Origin: Akkermansia muciniphila
GTDB taxonomy: Bacteria > Verrucomicrobiota > Verrucomicrobiia > Verrucomicrobiales > Akkermansiaceae
Direction of reading: 5' to 3'
Assembly: GCF_040616545.1 (NCBI RefSeq)
Contig: NZ_CP156688.1
Span: 2,604,001 to 2,668,000 of the forward strand
Length of the DNA: 64,000 nt
Part shown: piece after piece, positions 9,046 to 17,516 of the stretch
Position numbering within the stretch: the stretch's first letter is position 1
Layout of the letters: each line of letters starts with the position of its first letter
Position numbers and translations under genes: made by a program
Notes under the pieces: model-generated
What the model was told of the DNA's origin: nothing
Database searches by the model: none
Seen by the model: only the letters and a program-made list of their open reading frames with translations

Positions 9046-9567
9046 ATGACTTACACCATCACTCCCTTGATTGGGGAGCAGGCCATCAATGACCGCGTCA
9101 AGGAACTGGCCGCTTCCATTGACGCCGACATGGCGGGGCGGAACTACGTCCTGCTCCTGTTGTTGAAAGGCGCCCTTCCTTTCGCGACCCTGCTGACGGG
9201 GCATTTGAAATCCCGTCCTGCGGTGAAAGCCGTCAAAGTCACCAGCTATGCGGGAATGGCGGCCTCCGGCTCCATTGTCTGGGAGGGTGACTGCGGTTCC
9301 TTCCATCCGGAGGAACCCGTTCTGGTGGTGGACGACGTGCTGGACACGGGTGCCACGCTTGCTGAAGTCTGCCGGGAATTGAAAAACAGGGGCGTGAAGC
9401 GGGTGCTCACCGCCGTGGCCGTGGACAAGCATTGCTGCCGCAAAGTGCCCTTTGAGGCTGATTACGTCGCTTTTACCTGGGGAAATGACTTCCTGGTGGG
9501 GTTCGGAATGGACCTGGACGGGCGTTACCGGGAATTGCCCTATATCGGAAAAGTGGACATGAATTGA
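9046..9567 (+). CDS. hpt: Hypoxanthine phosphoribosyltransferase
   Basis: 173 residues, normal for the family. The PRPP-binding loop is clear as VLVVDDVLDTGATLAEV, and the LLLLKGALPFATLL segment matches the N-terminal substrate loop. It would convert hypoxanthine or guanine plus PRPP to IMP or GMP in purine salvage, complementing purB in the same window. The start is the only ATG consistent with the family N-terminus (MTYTITPLIGEQAI). It is transcribed divergently from polA across about 250 bases. Confidence 0.93.
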   Translation: MTYTITPLIGEQAINDRVKELAASIDADMAGRNYVLLLLLKGALPFATLLTGHLKSRPAVKAVKVTSYAGMAASGSIVWEGDCGSFHPEEPVLVVDDVLDTGATLAEVCRELKNRGVKRVLTAVAVDKHCCRKVPFEADYVAFTWGNDFLVGFGMDLDGRYRELPYIGKVDMN

Positions 9568-9672
9568 AATAATCCCGTTTCAAATTGAACAACCTGCTGA
9601 ATAAAAGTGTCCAAGTACGTTGGAGCGGTAGGATGATCCGCCGTCCCGCAAGCCGGAAAGGAGAACCAAGAC

Positions 9673-10104
9673 ATGAAAATCAACAGGGCAAGACAACAGG
9701 AAAGTGTGGCCGTCTTTGGCCATGAAACGTCCCTTATACGGGATGTTTTGGACAATCTGGAACTGGAACACGCGCTGACGTGGCTGCTGGAGGCCATCAG
9801 CGGCCACCAGTCCGGAGAAACGGATGACGAACCGTGGCATCTGTACCAGACCACGCTGTTCGCCATGTATGTGGATTATGACAACGGCATGGTGCGCATA
9901 TCCGCCGCTCTGGCATGCCATGATGCGGACCTGGAAATGTCCCTGAAGGACTTTGTGGAGATATTGAGCCGGGAAGCCGCCAGGGAGGCGGACCCGCTCC
10001 ACTATACCCCGGGCGCCCCCAGGAACTGCATCCACCGCTACCGCAACCCCTACTTCAAGCGCAGGCGGCAGGAACGGGAACCGGACACCGGTTTTTATTC
10101 CTGA
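9673..10104 (+). CDS. Uncharacterised 143-residue protein
   Basis: I do not recognise the family. The ATG follows a good ribosome site (AAGGAG, about 10 bases upstream), which makes it a likely real gene. The protein looks soluble and acidic in the middle, without signal peptide or membrane segment. A mainly helical core (DLEMSLKDFVEILSREAA) is followed by a strongly basic tail (YFKRRRQERE) that could touch nucleic acid. It follows hpt by about 105 bases and ends just before an intrinsic terminator. Confidence 0.65.
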   Translation: MKINRARQQESVAVFGHETSLIRDVLDNLELEHALTWLLEAISGHQSGETDDEPWHLYQTTLFAMYVDYDNGMVRISAALACHDADLEMSLKDFVEILSREAAREADPLHYTPGAPRNCIHRYRNPYFKRRRQEREPDTGFYS

Positions 10105-10139
10105 ACGCAGGCCCTGGTGCACGGGGCATCCTTTCCAAT

Positions 10140-10172
10140 GGCCGGGTCCCGTCGGGAATCCGGCCGTTTTTT
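10140..10172 (+). terminator. Rho-independent terminator
   Basis: Stem GGCCGG/CCGGCC with an inner TCCC/GGGA pairing, followed by GTTTTTTA. It lies 36 bases after the stop of the 143-residue gene. Confidence 0.88.
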
Positions 10173-10584
10173 ATGGGACGGGAATGCGGGGATTCCCGGT
10201 TGGACAGGAATGCGAGGCATAGGTCCGCAGGGGGAGATGAATCAGGCCCCTTGTTTCCGGCAAGGTGGCTGTGAAAAAATGCTGGGAAGGGCATGTTCCC
10301 GGGAATGGTCCTTCATCCGCCGGCTGGGAGCGGAGGCCTCCGGCCTTCGTCCAGGAAATTGTTCCGAAGCGGAGCGGAGGGAAATTTTCCTCTCCCCATT
10401 TTCATTGGGAATTTCCAAGGGGGGCAAGTCCCCTTGTTCCCAGCAGGAGGGCCATAGAAAAACATGGAAGAGGACCTATTCTCCGGCGCGGCTGGAAACA
10501 ATCCATGGAGCGCCGCAAAAGTTGCGGTCTTCCGTCAATAGAAAGAGTGACAGAACGGCCCCGGCACGGTATGAAGAAAGGGCC
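10173..10584 (+). other. Intergenic stretch, no gene supported
   Basis: Frames stay open here, but their translations are rich in Arg, Gly, Ser and Cys with no protein-like pattern, and the longest one runs back through the terminator at 10140. One perfect 7-base hairpin (CAAGGGG/CCCCTTG, 10416-10436) and the palindrome GGAGGCCTCC are visible. Nothing else is recognised. Confidence 0.5.
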
Positions 10585-11220
10585 ATGGATACGTGCACGC
10601 CTTCACAGCCTCTTGCCGGACACAGGCACGGAATCAGCCTGCGGGCGGCAACGGAACGGGATGCGGAGGCGCTCCTGTCCATTTACGCGCCTTATGTGGC
10701 AGCTACGGCGGTTACCTTTGAATATGAAATTCCCTCCACGGAGGAATTTGCCGCACGGATCAGGCGCGTGCAGGAAAAATATCCCTGGCTGGTAGCGGAA
10801 GCGGACGGGAAAATTCTGGGATATGCCTATGCGGGCGCCTTTCATGAACGGGCGGCTTATGAGTGGGACGCGGAGCTTTCCGTCTATGTGGCTCCGGACA
10901 GAAAAAGACTGGGCATAGGCTCCAGGCTGTATGAAGCCCTGGAACTCATTCTGAAGGAGCAGGGAATCCTGAACCTGTACGCCTGCATTGCCTGTCCGGA
11001 GAAAGAGGATGAATACCTTGCCGCGGACAGCATCAGGTTTCATGAAAAGCTGGGTTTTCACATGGCGGGCAAATTCCACCGGTGCGGGTATAAATTCCAC
11101 CGCTGGTACCACGTGGTCTGGATGGAAAAGCACCTCGGCCTTCATGTGGAGAACCCGCCCGGAGTCAAAAGCTTTGGAGAAATTGAACCCGCGGCCGGCA
11201 GGATACTGGAAGGATGCTAA
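10585..11220 (+). CDS. GNAT acetyltransferase of the phosphinothricin acetyltransferase (Pat) type
   Basis: 211 residues from the ATG at 10585. The frame is open far upstream, but that part crosses a terminator and is not protein-like. The Pat/MddA pattern is well kept: an N-terminal LRAATERDAEALLSIYAPYV, then PWLVAEADGKILGYAYA, ELSVYVAPDRKRLGIG for acetyl-CoA binding, and a C-terminal FHEKLGFHMAGKFHRCGYK. Relatives N-acetylate phosphinothricin, methionine sulfoximine or other amino-acid-like compounds; the true substrate here is unknown. The last 30 residues extend past the usual family end. Confidence 0.82.
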   Translation: MDTCTPSQPLAGHRHGISLRAATERDAEALLSIYAPYVAATAVTFEYEIPSTEEFAARIRRVQEKYPWLVAEADGKILGYAYAGAFHERAAYEWDAELSVYVAPDRKRLGIGSRLYEALELILKEQGILNLYACIACPEKEDEYLAADSIRFHEKLGFHMAGKFHRCGYKFHRWYHVVWMEKHLGLHVENPPGVKSFGEIEPAAGRILEGC

Positions 11221-11281
11221 AAAACGGACGGGCAATAAAAATAGTGCTTTTGCGGCACGGTTCGTCCAGAATGGCGCCGCC

Positions 11282-12235
11282 ATGACCGCTCTCCCCGCCA
11301 CCCCTGTCTTTCAGGGCCGTTTGCCCTGGGTGGAGATTGCGCGCCTGCTGGCCACGCTGGTGGTTGTCATGCAGCATATCCCTTCCGCGGGATTCCCTCC
11401 CAACCAATGGCTGATCGGGCCTGCGCTGGCGGTGTTTTTCCTGCTGGCGGGGTATTTTTCCGCGCCACGCCTGCTGGGGGCGGGCGCGGCCAAATGGACC
11501 GCCGGGCGGCTGATGTCCCTGCTGCGCCCGTACCTGTTCTGGTGTGCGGCCTACTGGCTGCTGGCGGGAATGCCCGTTTCTCCCGGCGCGCTGGCTTCCG
11601 TATTCGGCCTGGGGGCGTGCCCCATGCTCACCCCCATGTGGTTTTTGCGTGACCTGATGATATTCACGCTGGCCGCGTTTCTTCTTTCCAGGGTCCGCTG
11701 GGCTCTTTACACGCTGGGCCTGTTGTGCCTTTTCCTGAACCGGTGGGATGATTCCCTGGCATGGCCCAGCCCCTACATGTTCGGGGATTTTGTGCTCGGC
11801 CTCCTGCTGGCGTCTTCCGTGCCGGACTGCCTGAACCGCTGGGAAAAACTGCCCCTGGCCGTCCACGGCTCCATTCTGCTGGCCTGTGCTGCGCTGGTCT
11901 GGGCAAGCTGTACGGATACCTTCCCGGTTCCGGCCGCTGCTTTTTCAGGGCTGGCCGTGCTGGCCTTCCTGAGCTTCGGGATAGTGCTGAAAACCGTCAA
12001 TTCAGGAGCGGCGCGGCGCATGGCAGAATGGGCCTCCGGCAGCTTCTTCGTGTATTGCTCCCATATCTTTGTGCTGATTGCCCTGACGGGCGTGGAAATG
12101 TGCTTCCCGTCTCCATGGCCCGCCTGGGCGTGGTGGTGCCTGGCGCCTGTGGTTTACATGCTGGCGCGTGGCGTTTATTTGTTCATCAAGCGGTATTTCC
12201 CGCGCGCCCTCATCCTGATGACCGGGGGGAAATGA
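11282..12235 (+). CDS. Acyltransferase 3-family membrane protein
   Basis: 317 residues from the ATG at 11282, chosen because MTALPATPVFQGRLPWVEIARLL gives the usual start of the family just before the first membrane helix; the frame open further upstream overlaps the previous gene. About ten hydrophobic helices are visible, with the conserved first-helix pattern IARLLATLVVVMQHI (His in helix 1) and FFLLAGYF. Family members move acetyl or other acyl groups onto surface sugars or lipids in the inner membrane. The acceptor cannot be inferred. It lies 61 bases after the acetyltransferase gene and converges with the sulfatase. Confidence 0.8.
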   Translation: MTALPATPVFQGRLPWVEIARLLATLVVVMQHIPSAGFPPNQWLIGPALAVFFLLAGYFSAPRLLGAGAAKWTAGRLMSLLRPYLFWCAAYWLLAGMPVSPGALASVFGLGACPMLTPMWFLRDLMIFTLAAFLLSRVRWALYTLGLLCLFLNRWDDSLAWPSPYMFGDFVLGLLLASSVPDCLNRWEKLPLAVHGSILLACAALVWASCTDTFPVPAAAFSGLAVLAFLSFGIVLKTVNSGAARRMAEWASGSFFVYCSHIFVLIALTGVEMCFPSPWPAWAWWCLAPVVYMLARGVYLFIKRYFPRALILMTGGK

Positions 12236-12260
12236 CTTCCGGGGCCGCAGGGGAAAAGCG

Positions 12261-12284
12261 GCGGGGAGGGAAGGCCGTCCCCGC
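12261..12284. terminator. Possible terminator between convergent genes
   Basis: GCGGGGA and TCCCCGC form a 7-base stem in the short gap between the acyltransferase and sulfatase genes. There is no clear T-run on either side, so termination is only suggested by position. Confidence 0.35.
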
Positions 12285-12293
12285 ATCACAGAT

Positions 12294-14342
12294 TCAGGGG
12301 GCCGCCACGCGGAAGGCCCGGGCCGGAATGGCCTCTTTTTTGCCGCCTTCCTTCTGCCAGAAGAGGGTGGGAAGCTCGGAAAAGCCTTCCGTCTCCACCA
12401 GGAGGGGATGCCAGCCCTTTTCCAGCGGGATGGGTTTCCGGCCCGTTTGGTCAGGCGCGCCTTCCGTGGTATTTTCCCCCATGGAGGAGGATACCTCCGC
12501 GCCGGGCCTGTAGCCGTATTCCGCATCCAGCAGGTGAGCGTCGTGCAGCCTGACGAATGCCATGGCCCCCTTTTTGGCCGGAGTTTTCATGAAAAAGACG
12601 TATTTCCCCGTTTCCGGAACGTTCAGGTAAAGCACTCTTTTCATGCTGCCGCCCTTCCGGAGGACGCCCTGGGCGGATTGCGCCGTCAGGGGAACCAGTT
12701 TTCCGGGCATCTCCTCCTTCCTGAGGGCCGGAACGGGTTCTTCATCATAGGGCCGCTGGGCAAAGGTGCCGCGTTCCGGGTGGGTGTAATCGTAAATGCG
12801 CCGCATCCTCAGCACCCTGTCATGCATGACGGGCTGCATCTTTTTGCCTTCCGGCGTGTCTTTCAGGTCATGGCGTTCCGCCGGGTCCTTCGCGGTATCG
12901 TAAATCTCAAACGGGTCCGCATGGGACTGGATGTTGGTGCGCACCCCCTTGTATTTGCCAATGTAAACCATCTGTTCGTCACCACGGACGGCGTTCCTCC
13001 TGGACGGCAGGAAGTCCTTGTAGCCGGGCGTCGTCTTCTTGCTCTGGGACATCTTGGCGCTGTACTCCATGTACAGGCGGCTTTCCGGCTGGGCCCCCTT
13101 GTTCAGCAGAGTGGGGAGCAGGGAAACGCCGTCGCTGCGGAAGGGCGCCCTGACGCCGCCGATGGCGGCCAGCGTCGCCATCCAGTCGTGGAACTGGGAC
13201 GGATGGTCGCTTACGGAACCGGCCGGAACGTGGCCGGGCCAGCGCACGATGGCAGGAACGCGGAAGCCGCCCTCCCACGCATCCTGCTTGATGCCGTCAA
13301 AAGGCCCGTAATTGCGGAAAAACTGCGGATTCTGGCCGCCCTCGTCATGGGGCCCGTTGTCGGACGTCATGATGATGACGGTGTTCTTGTCAATGTTCAG
13401 GTCCTTCAGGGTCTGGATGAGGTCTTCAAAAGAATCGCTCAGGCGAGCGATCATGGTGGCGTACCTCTTCTGCGCCATGGGCCATTTCTTGTCCGCATAG
13501 CGCGGATAGATGTAGGAGTTGATCTTGCCCTCCGCGGTGTTGACCAGTTTGTGGGGCTTCCCCAGCCACTGCACGCCGCCTTTCACGCCCCGGCCTTCCG
13601 GATACGGGCCGGTGGGTATTTGAAGCTGGGAGTGGGGGGCGATGTGGGTCAGCGCCAGAAAGAAGGGCTGGCGGGGATTCTGGCGGTTTGTGTCTATCAT
13701 CCATTTTTTGGCGCGGGCCGTCAGCAGGTCCACGGAATAGGCCTTGTCGCAATCCGCCGTAATGCACTTGTCCCCGTCCCAGATGCCGCTTCTTTTGGTC
13801 GGAGAAATGGGATTGGGGTCTTCCTTGGGATAATGGTGGTGGCCGCTGACGTGGTCCAGGTAGCCGAAGTAATAGTCAAAGCCGCGTTTGGTGGGGTAGG
13901 CCGTGGATTCCTGCGGGGTGCCCGCATGCTCCCGGCCGCCGCCTATCCCCCATTTGCCGATGAGAGCCGTCCTGTACCCGGCGGACTGCATGACCGTGCC
14001 GAGGGTGGGGGCATTTTCAATGGGCAGGTCAAAGGACCTGTCCCGGATCACCTTGGCATGGCCCTGGTGCACGCCCGTGAACAGGGAGCCCCGGGCGGGG
14101 GCACAGAGCGGGGCGGAGGAATAATGGCGCGTCAGCGTCATTCCCTCTCTGGCCAGGGAGCGCAGGCCGGGGTTGTCCATGGCGGGAAGCCCCTCCTTCA
14201 TGCGCTGGTCCTGGCAGGAGGGCAGATCCCCCCAGCCCATGTCATCCATCAGGATGAGAATGACATTGGGCCGCTGGGCGGCCGTGGCGAAAGGAACCGC
14301 CAGCAGAAAAGCCAGCAGGGGGAATAAATGTTTACTTCTCAT
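12294..14342 (-). CDS. Secreted sulfatase (arylsulfatase type)
   Basis: 682 residues with a signal peptide (MRSKHLFPLLAFLLAVPFATAA). The sulfatase signature is present: Cys80 in CAPAR (80-84) is the residue converted to formylglycine, and the metal site NVILILMDDMGWGD lies near the N-terminus. Further motifs are LIGKWGIGG and VIIMTSDNGPHDEGGQ. A C-terminal beta domain follows residue about 520. Its maturation needs a sulfatase-modifying enzyme, not seen in the window. The gene starts 21 bases after the GH20 hexosaminidase stop, so the two are probably cotranscribed. A role in removing sulfate from mucin N-acetylglucosamine or galactose is inferred from that pairing; the sulfated position cannot be told. 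Confidence 0.93.
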   Translation of the reverse strand: MRSKHLFPLLAFLLAVPFATAAQRPNVILILMDDMGWGDLPSCQDQRMKEGLPAMDNPGLRSLAREGMTLTRHYSSAPLCAPARGSLFTGVHQGHAKVIRDRSFDLPIENAPTLGTVMQSAGYRTALIGKWGIGGGREHAGTPQESTAYPTKRGFDYYFGYLDHVSGHHHYPKEDPNPISPTKRSGIWDGDKCITADCDKAYSVDLLTARAKKWMIDTNRQNPRQPFFLALTHIAPHSQLQIPTGPYPEGRGVKGGVQWLGKPHKLVNTAEGKINSYIYPRYADKKWPMAQKRYATMIARLSDSFEDLIQTLKDLNIDKNTVIIMTSDNGPHDEGGQNPQFFRNYGPFDGIKQDAWEGGFRVPAIVRWPGHVPAGSVSDHPSQFHDWMATLAAIGGVRAPFRSDGVSLLPTLLNKGAQPESRLYMEYSAKMSQSKKTTPGYKDFLPSRRNAVRGDEQMVYIGKYKGVRTNIQSHADPFEIYDTAKDPAERHDLKDTPEGKKMQPVMHDRVLRMRRIYDYTHPERGTFAQRPYDEEPVPALRKEEMPGKLVPLTAQSAQGVLRKGGSMKRVLYLNVPETGKYVFFMKTPAKKGAMAFVRLHDAHLLDAEYGYRPGAEVSSSMGENTTEGAPDQTGRKPIPLEKGWHPLLVETEGFSELPTLFWQKEGGKKEAIPARAFRVAAP

Positions 14343-14363
14343 GGCAACCGGAAAGCTGGAATC

Positions 14364-16334
14364 CTACTTTTCCCCCCTGGCCTTGACGTAATAGCTTGGA
14401 TCGGCAACCCAGCGGTCTCCCGATTTTTTCACCGGAATGAAGCTGACTCCCCAGGACTGGAAGCTGCCCGTGTACGGCTGTTCAATCAGGATTTTATTTT
14501 CCCCGGCCTTTACCTGGAAGGGGACCGGAGGCCGTGCCCACCAGAATTCCTCATTGTCAAAGGATATTTCATTGGCAGGAGAATTCCAGGTGTGCTTTTC
14601 ATAACGCCGCTGTCCTGCCAGCTTATAGGTCTGGGGGTTTTTCACTTCCTTGCCGTTCACCCATATCCTGGTGCCGCACTGGGACCACTCCCCGGCAGCT
14701 GGAACGCCGGAACAGCGCCGTGTGGAGCGGGCCGGAGCGTCAAAGCCTACCATGGCGTACATGGTGCCTGCCCTGGGCGCGTAAAAGGTCGTCTCCGCCC
14801 AGGCGGTATTGCCCGGCTTGGTCTTGGAGAACAGGCCTTCCGCTCCCGCACGCGTGCGGAAATACAGGTTGCCGCCGCGCGCCTGGATCTGCTCCACGCC
14901 CGCGGGGGATTTTGCGGCCAGCAGGCCGTTCCTCACTTCCTCCTGCCTGTCTTTCGGAACGGGGCCGGACACGGTCCATTCCACAAAGGAATCCCGCCAG
15001 TAGGGGAAGGGCTTGTTTCCGGCCAGGGCTTCCATGCGTTTTTCAAACAGGGAGAAGGCCTGATAGGCCTCCGTATCCTTTTCCGGCAATTTTCCGGCAA
15101 AGCGGGAGCCGTCCTCCGGAATGCCCTTCCAGCTGCGTTCCGCCATGGCGAACATGGCCGGCCACTGGGGACTCTGGATGGGGATGTTCTTCTTGTCCTC
15201 CACCCGGGTATCCGGCCACAGGCACTGGATGACGCCCAGGGAATGGTCGTCGCTCTTCGCCGTTCCGCAGGGCTGGCGGAAGAAATTCCTGCGCACCAGG
15301 ATGCCGGGGTCAAAGGAATTGATGTAGCCTGCCGTGGAGTCAAAATAGGGATTCTTCTGCTTGGCGGGGTTCGGCAGGCCTACGGAATTCTCGTCATTCC
15401 ACAACTGGGCGTAACTGTCACCGGAAACGGGCAGGTCGTTATTGCCCGCCCACTGGATGGGCTGGCGTCCCAAAGATTTGACCTTGGCCGCCATCCGGTC
15501 CGCAAACTGCTTCCCGTTGGGGATGTGGATTTCATCCGCGCCTATGTGGAGGTAGGGGGACATTTCCACCGGAATTTCCCGGCAGAATTCTTCCAGCAGT
15601 TCCTCCAGAATCTTGGCGCCCCTGGGGTCGTGCATCGGAAAGCCGAAGCAATTCTGGAAATAGGTGCTGTGCCCCGGCATGTCGATTTCCGGAATGATCT
15701 GGATGTGGCGCTTTTTGGCGTACCGGAACAGGTCCCGGATCTGGTCGTAGGTATAAGTGTCGTTGACGTCCCGCCCCTTGATCCTCTTGGAGGGATCATT
15801 TAAAACAGGGTACTTCTTGCACTGGATGCGCCATGCGGGGTAGTCCGTCAGGTGCCAGTGGAAGGCGTTTATCTTGAGCCGGGCCATCTCGTCAATGTCC
15901 GCCTTGAGCGTTTCAATGGGCCGGAAATTGCGGCCTACGTCGTGCATGAAGCAGCGGATGGCGAATGCCGGGCTGTCCTTGATGTCGCAGCACGGGTAAT
16001 CCCCCTTGGCGCCCAGCTGGTCCAGCGTCCTGCGGGCATAAAAAACGCCTGCGTCGGCAGCCGCCCTGATCAGGATGCCGTTGGGGCGGATCTGGAGCTC
16101 GTAGCCTTCCTTGCCCAGCGTTTTAGCCAGGGCGGCGTTCTTTTTCACGGAAACGGGCGCTTTTTTAGGGCATGTTCCCGGTTTCCAGTCTACCTGGGCC
16201 GGGAAGGGGATGAGGGGCACCGGTGCGGCTTTTTCCTGCTGGAGGGGGTGCGGGGAAGTCCAGTCTCCGTAGGAAGAGGGGGAACAGAGCATCAGGCCTG
16301 ATGCCAGCAAAAGGAGGGAGGATGCCAGTCGCAT
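14364..16334 (-). CDS. Secreted GH20 beta-N-acetylhexosaminidase
   Basis: 656 residues from the ATG at 16334 (MRLASSLLLLASGLMLC, a clean signal peptide); an upstream in-frame ATG at 16373 would blur it. The GH20 barrel is clear: NAFHWHLTDYPAWRI, IIPEIDMPGHS, and the catalytic pair Asp267-Glu268 in YLHIGADEIH. The Asp supports the substrate acetamido group and the Glu is the acid/base. A C-terminal carbohydrate-binding-like beta domain follows residue about 480. It would release terminal beta-linked GlcNAc or GalNAc outside the cytoplasm. It sits between the PEP-CTERM gene (78 bases upstream) and the sulfatase (21 bases downstream). Confidence 0.94.
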   Translation of the reverse strand: MRLASSLLLLASGLMLCSPSSYGDWTSPHPLQQEKAAPVPLIPFPAQVDWKPGTCPKKAPVSVKKNAALAKTLGKEGYELQIRPNGILIRAAADAGVFYARRTLDQLGAKGDYPCCDIKDSPAFAIRCFMHDVGRNFRPIETLKADIDEMARLKINAFHWHLTDYPAWRIQCKKYPVLNDPSKRIKGRDVNDTYTYDQIRDLFRYAKKRHIQIIPEIDMPGHSTYFQNCFGFPMHDPRGAKILEELLEEFCREIPVEMSPYLHIGADEIHIPNGKQFADRMAAKVKSLGRQPIQWAGNNDLPVSGDSYAQLWNDENSVGLPNPAKQKNPYFDSTAGYINSFDPGILVRRNFFRQPCGTAKSDDHSLGVIQCLWPDTRVEDKKNIPIQSPQWPAMFAMAERSWKGIPEDGSRFAGKLPEKDTEAYQAFSLFEKRMEALAGNKPFPYWRDSFVEWTVSGPVPKDRQEEVRNGLLAAKSPAGVEQIQARGGNLYFRTRAGAEGLFSKTKPGNTAWAETTFYAPRAGTMYAMVGFDAPARSTRRCSGVPAAGEWSQCGTRIWVNGKEVKNPQTYKLAGQRRYEKHTWNSPANEISFDNEEFWWARPPVPFQVKAGENKILIEQPYTGSFQSWGVSFIPVKKSGDRWVADPSYYVKARGEK

Positions 16335-16411
16335 AATAGTAATACACTTAAATAAAAGCCTCTCTTTCATCAAACTTTAAATGGCGCGGAACACTGGTCT
16401 TTTCTGTTGTC

Positions 16412-17164
16412 TCACCTTCTTTTCCTTCTGAGGACGCAGACACCAAGCCCGAGCAGCGTGACGGCAGCGGAGGAAGGCTCCGGAACCAAAAGGCCCTCCA
16501 TGCTGAAATTGCTCACGGCAAGCTCCTGGTAAGCGTAACTGGTATTAAGAACGCCGGTATTCATCACCAGGTAAAAGGTGGCTCCCCGGTCAAACAAGCT
16601 GCCGTACTCCTCTTTGGAAATCGTCCAGCCATAGGAATTGTTGCTGACATTCCCCGCCAGCCCGGAAATCGTGGACCCGGCCTGGAGAAGGGAATCTGCC
16701 TCTCCCCCCAGGCTGTACCAAAGGCTGAAATTCTGGGGCTGTCCCGTTCTGCTGGCGTCGTAAAGCCCTCCCGTATCAAAGGAAATCCTCAGGGCTTCAT
16801 ATCCGGCCAGGGTAGTTGCGGACACTTCATGGAATTTGACGGCGGTAAACCCTCCGCCTGCGCCGGTGGCGGAAACCAGGTTGGTAGTGCCGTCCGCCGT
16901 CACGGAAGCAAGCGTACCGGTATTGTTATTCCTGGTGCCGGAATACCATCCGGCGTCCAGGGCGCCAAGGACGGACTGCACGTTATTTGCGGAGGGCCCT
17001 CCATTCGCGATCAGAGCGCTTCCGGAGGAATAATTAATGCGGGTGACCGCGGTTTCCCCCATCTTCAGTTCCGGAATGATTCCGTCCAGGGAGCTCCATG
17101 TTTCCGCTCCGGATGCCGCCAGGGCTGCCGCTGTGGATAATGCCAGAAAGAAGGTCGTGTTCAT
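16412..17164 (-). CDS. PEP-CTERM exported protein
   Basis: 250 residues. The N-terminus MNTTFFLALSTAAALAASGA is a signal peptide. The C-terminus is a sorting signal of the PEP-CTERM kind: VPEPSSAAVTLLGLG, a short hydrophobic helix, and the basic tail RRKRR. Such proteins are cleaved and attached by an exosortase, which is not in this window. The body is Ser/Gly/Asn-rich and beta-strand-like, with no recognised catalytic domain. It is the first gene upstream of GH20 and the sulfatase on the same strand, so a surface role in glycan use is possible but unproven. A region with 16-base inverted repeats lies upstream. Confidence 0.88.
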   Translation of the reverse strand: MNTTFFLALSTAAALAASGAETWSSLDGIIPELKMGETAVTRINYSSGSALIANGGPSANNVQSVLGALDAGWYSGTRNNNTGTLASVTADGTTNLVSATGAGGGFTAVKFHEVSATTLAGYEALRISFDTGGLYDASRTGQPQNFSLWYSLGGEADSLLQAGSTISGLAGNVSNNSYGWTISKEEYGSLFDRGATFYLVMNTGVLNTSYAYQELAVSNFSMEGLLVPEPSSAAVTLLGLGVCVLRRKRR

Positions 17165-17516
17165 CAGTATATTAAGTTGCTGCTGGAAAGGGAAAGGGCC
17201 GCGCCCGCCATGGCGCGTATTTCACTTGGTTCATGATGAAGCTACAGGATTTGTAATCCGCTAAAGAAACATTAACGGCAACAAAATGGTTAATTTACTG
17301 ATTAAAAGATGATGATAAAAATATCCACCATTTATTTTCCTGCGACTTTCACCTTTGGGAAAGCCGCGGGAAACGGCGGGAAGGTCCTGACCGTAAATCA
17401 GGAAAGAAAAAAATCCGTTTGACAGCGGATTACAAATCCCGAACATGTTTCCAATCTCCGTTAACGCAATGAAGATCAGGAGATTGACAGGGTAGGGCGC
17501 CTGTCCGGAGGAAAAA
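17165..17516. other. AT-rich intergenic region upstream of the PEP-CTERM gene
   Basis: No convincing gene; a 61-codon minus-strand frame here has no protein-like features. It should hold the promoter of the PEP-CTERM/GH20/sulfatase genes. A pair of perfect inverted repeats (listed separately) bounds most of it, and CCTGA/TCAGG forms a small internal hairpin at about 17387-17403. Confidence 0.6.
17247..17439. repeat. Paired 16-base inverted repeats bounding 193 bases
   Basis: GGATTTGTAATCCGCT at 17247-17262 and its exact reverse complement AGCGGATTACAAATCC at 17424-17439. Each arm itself contains the palindrome GGATT-TGT-AATCC. The immediate flanks show no target-site duplication. The pair could be two binding sites of a dimeric regulator, or the ends of a small non-autonomous element. 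Confidence 0.75.

Noticed and set aside
10117-10584. N-terminal extension of the acetyltransferase frame
   Set aside because: It crosses the intrinsic terminator at 10140-10172, and its sequence lacks any family match; the ATG at 10585 gives the normal family start.
17247-17439. Interpretation as an insertion sequence
   Set aside because: No transposase frame between the repeats and no target-site duplication next to them; kept only as an inverted-repeat feature.
17261-17446. 61-codon minus-strand frame in the region upstream of the PEP-CTERM gene
   Set aside because: No protein-like pattern and overlaps the inverted-repeat element; likely non-coding.
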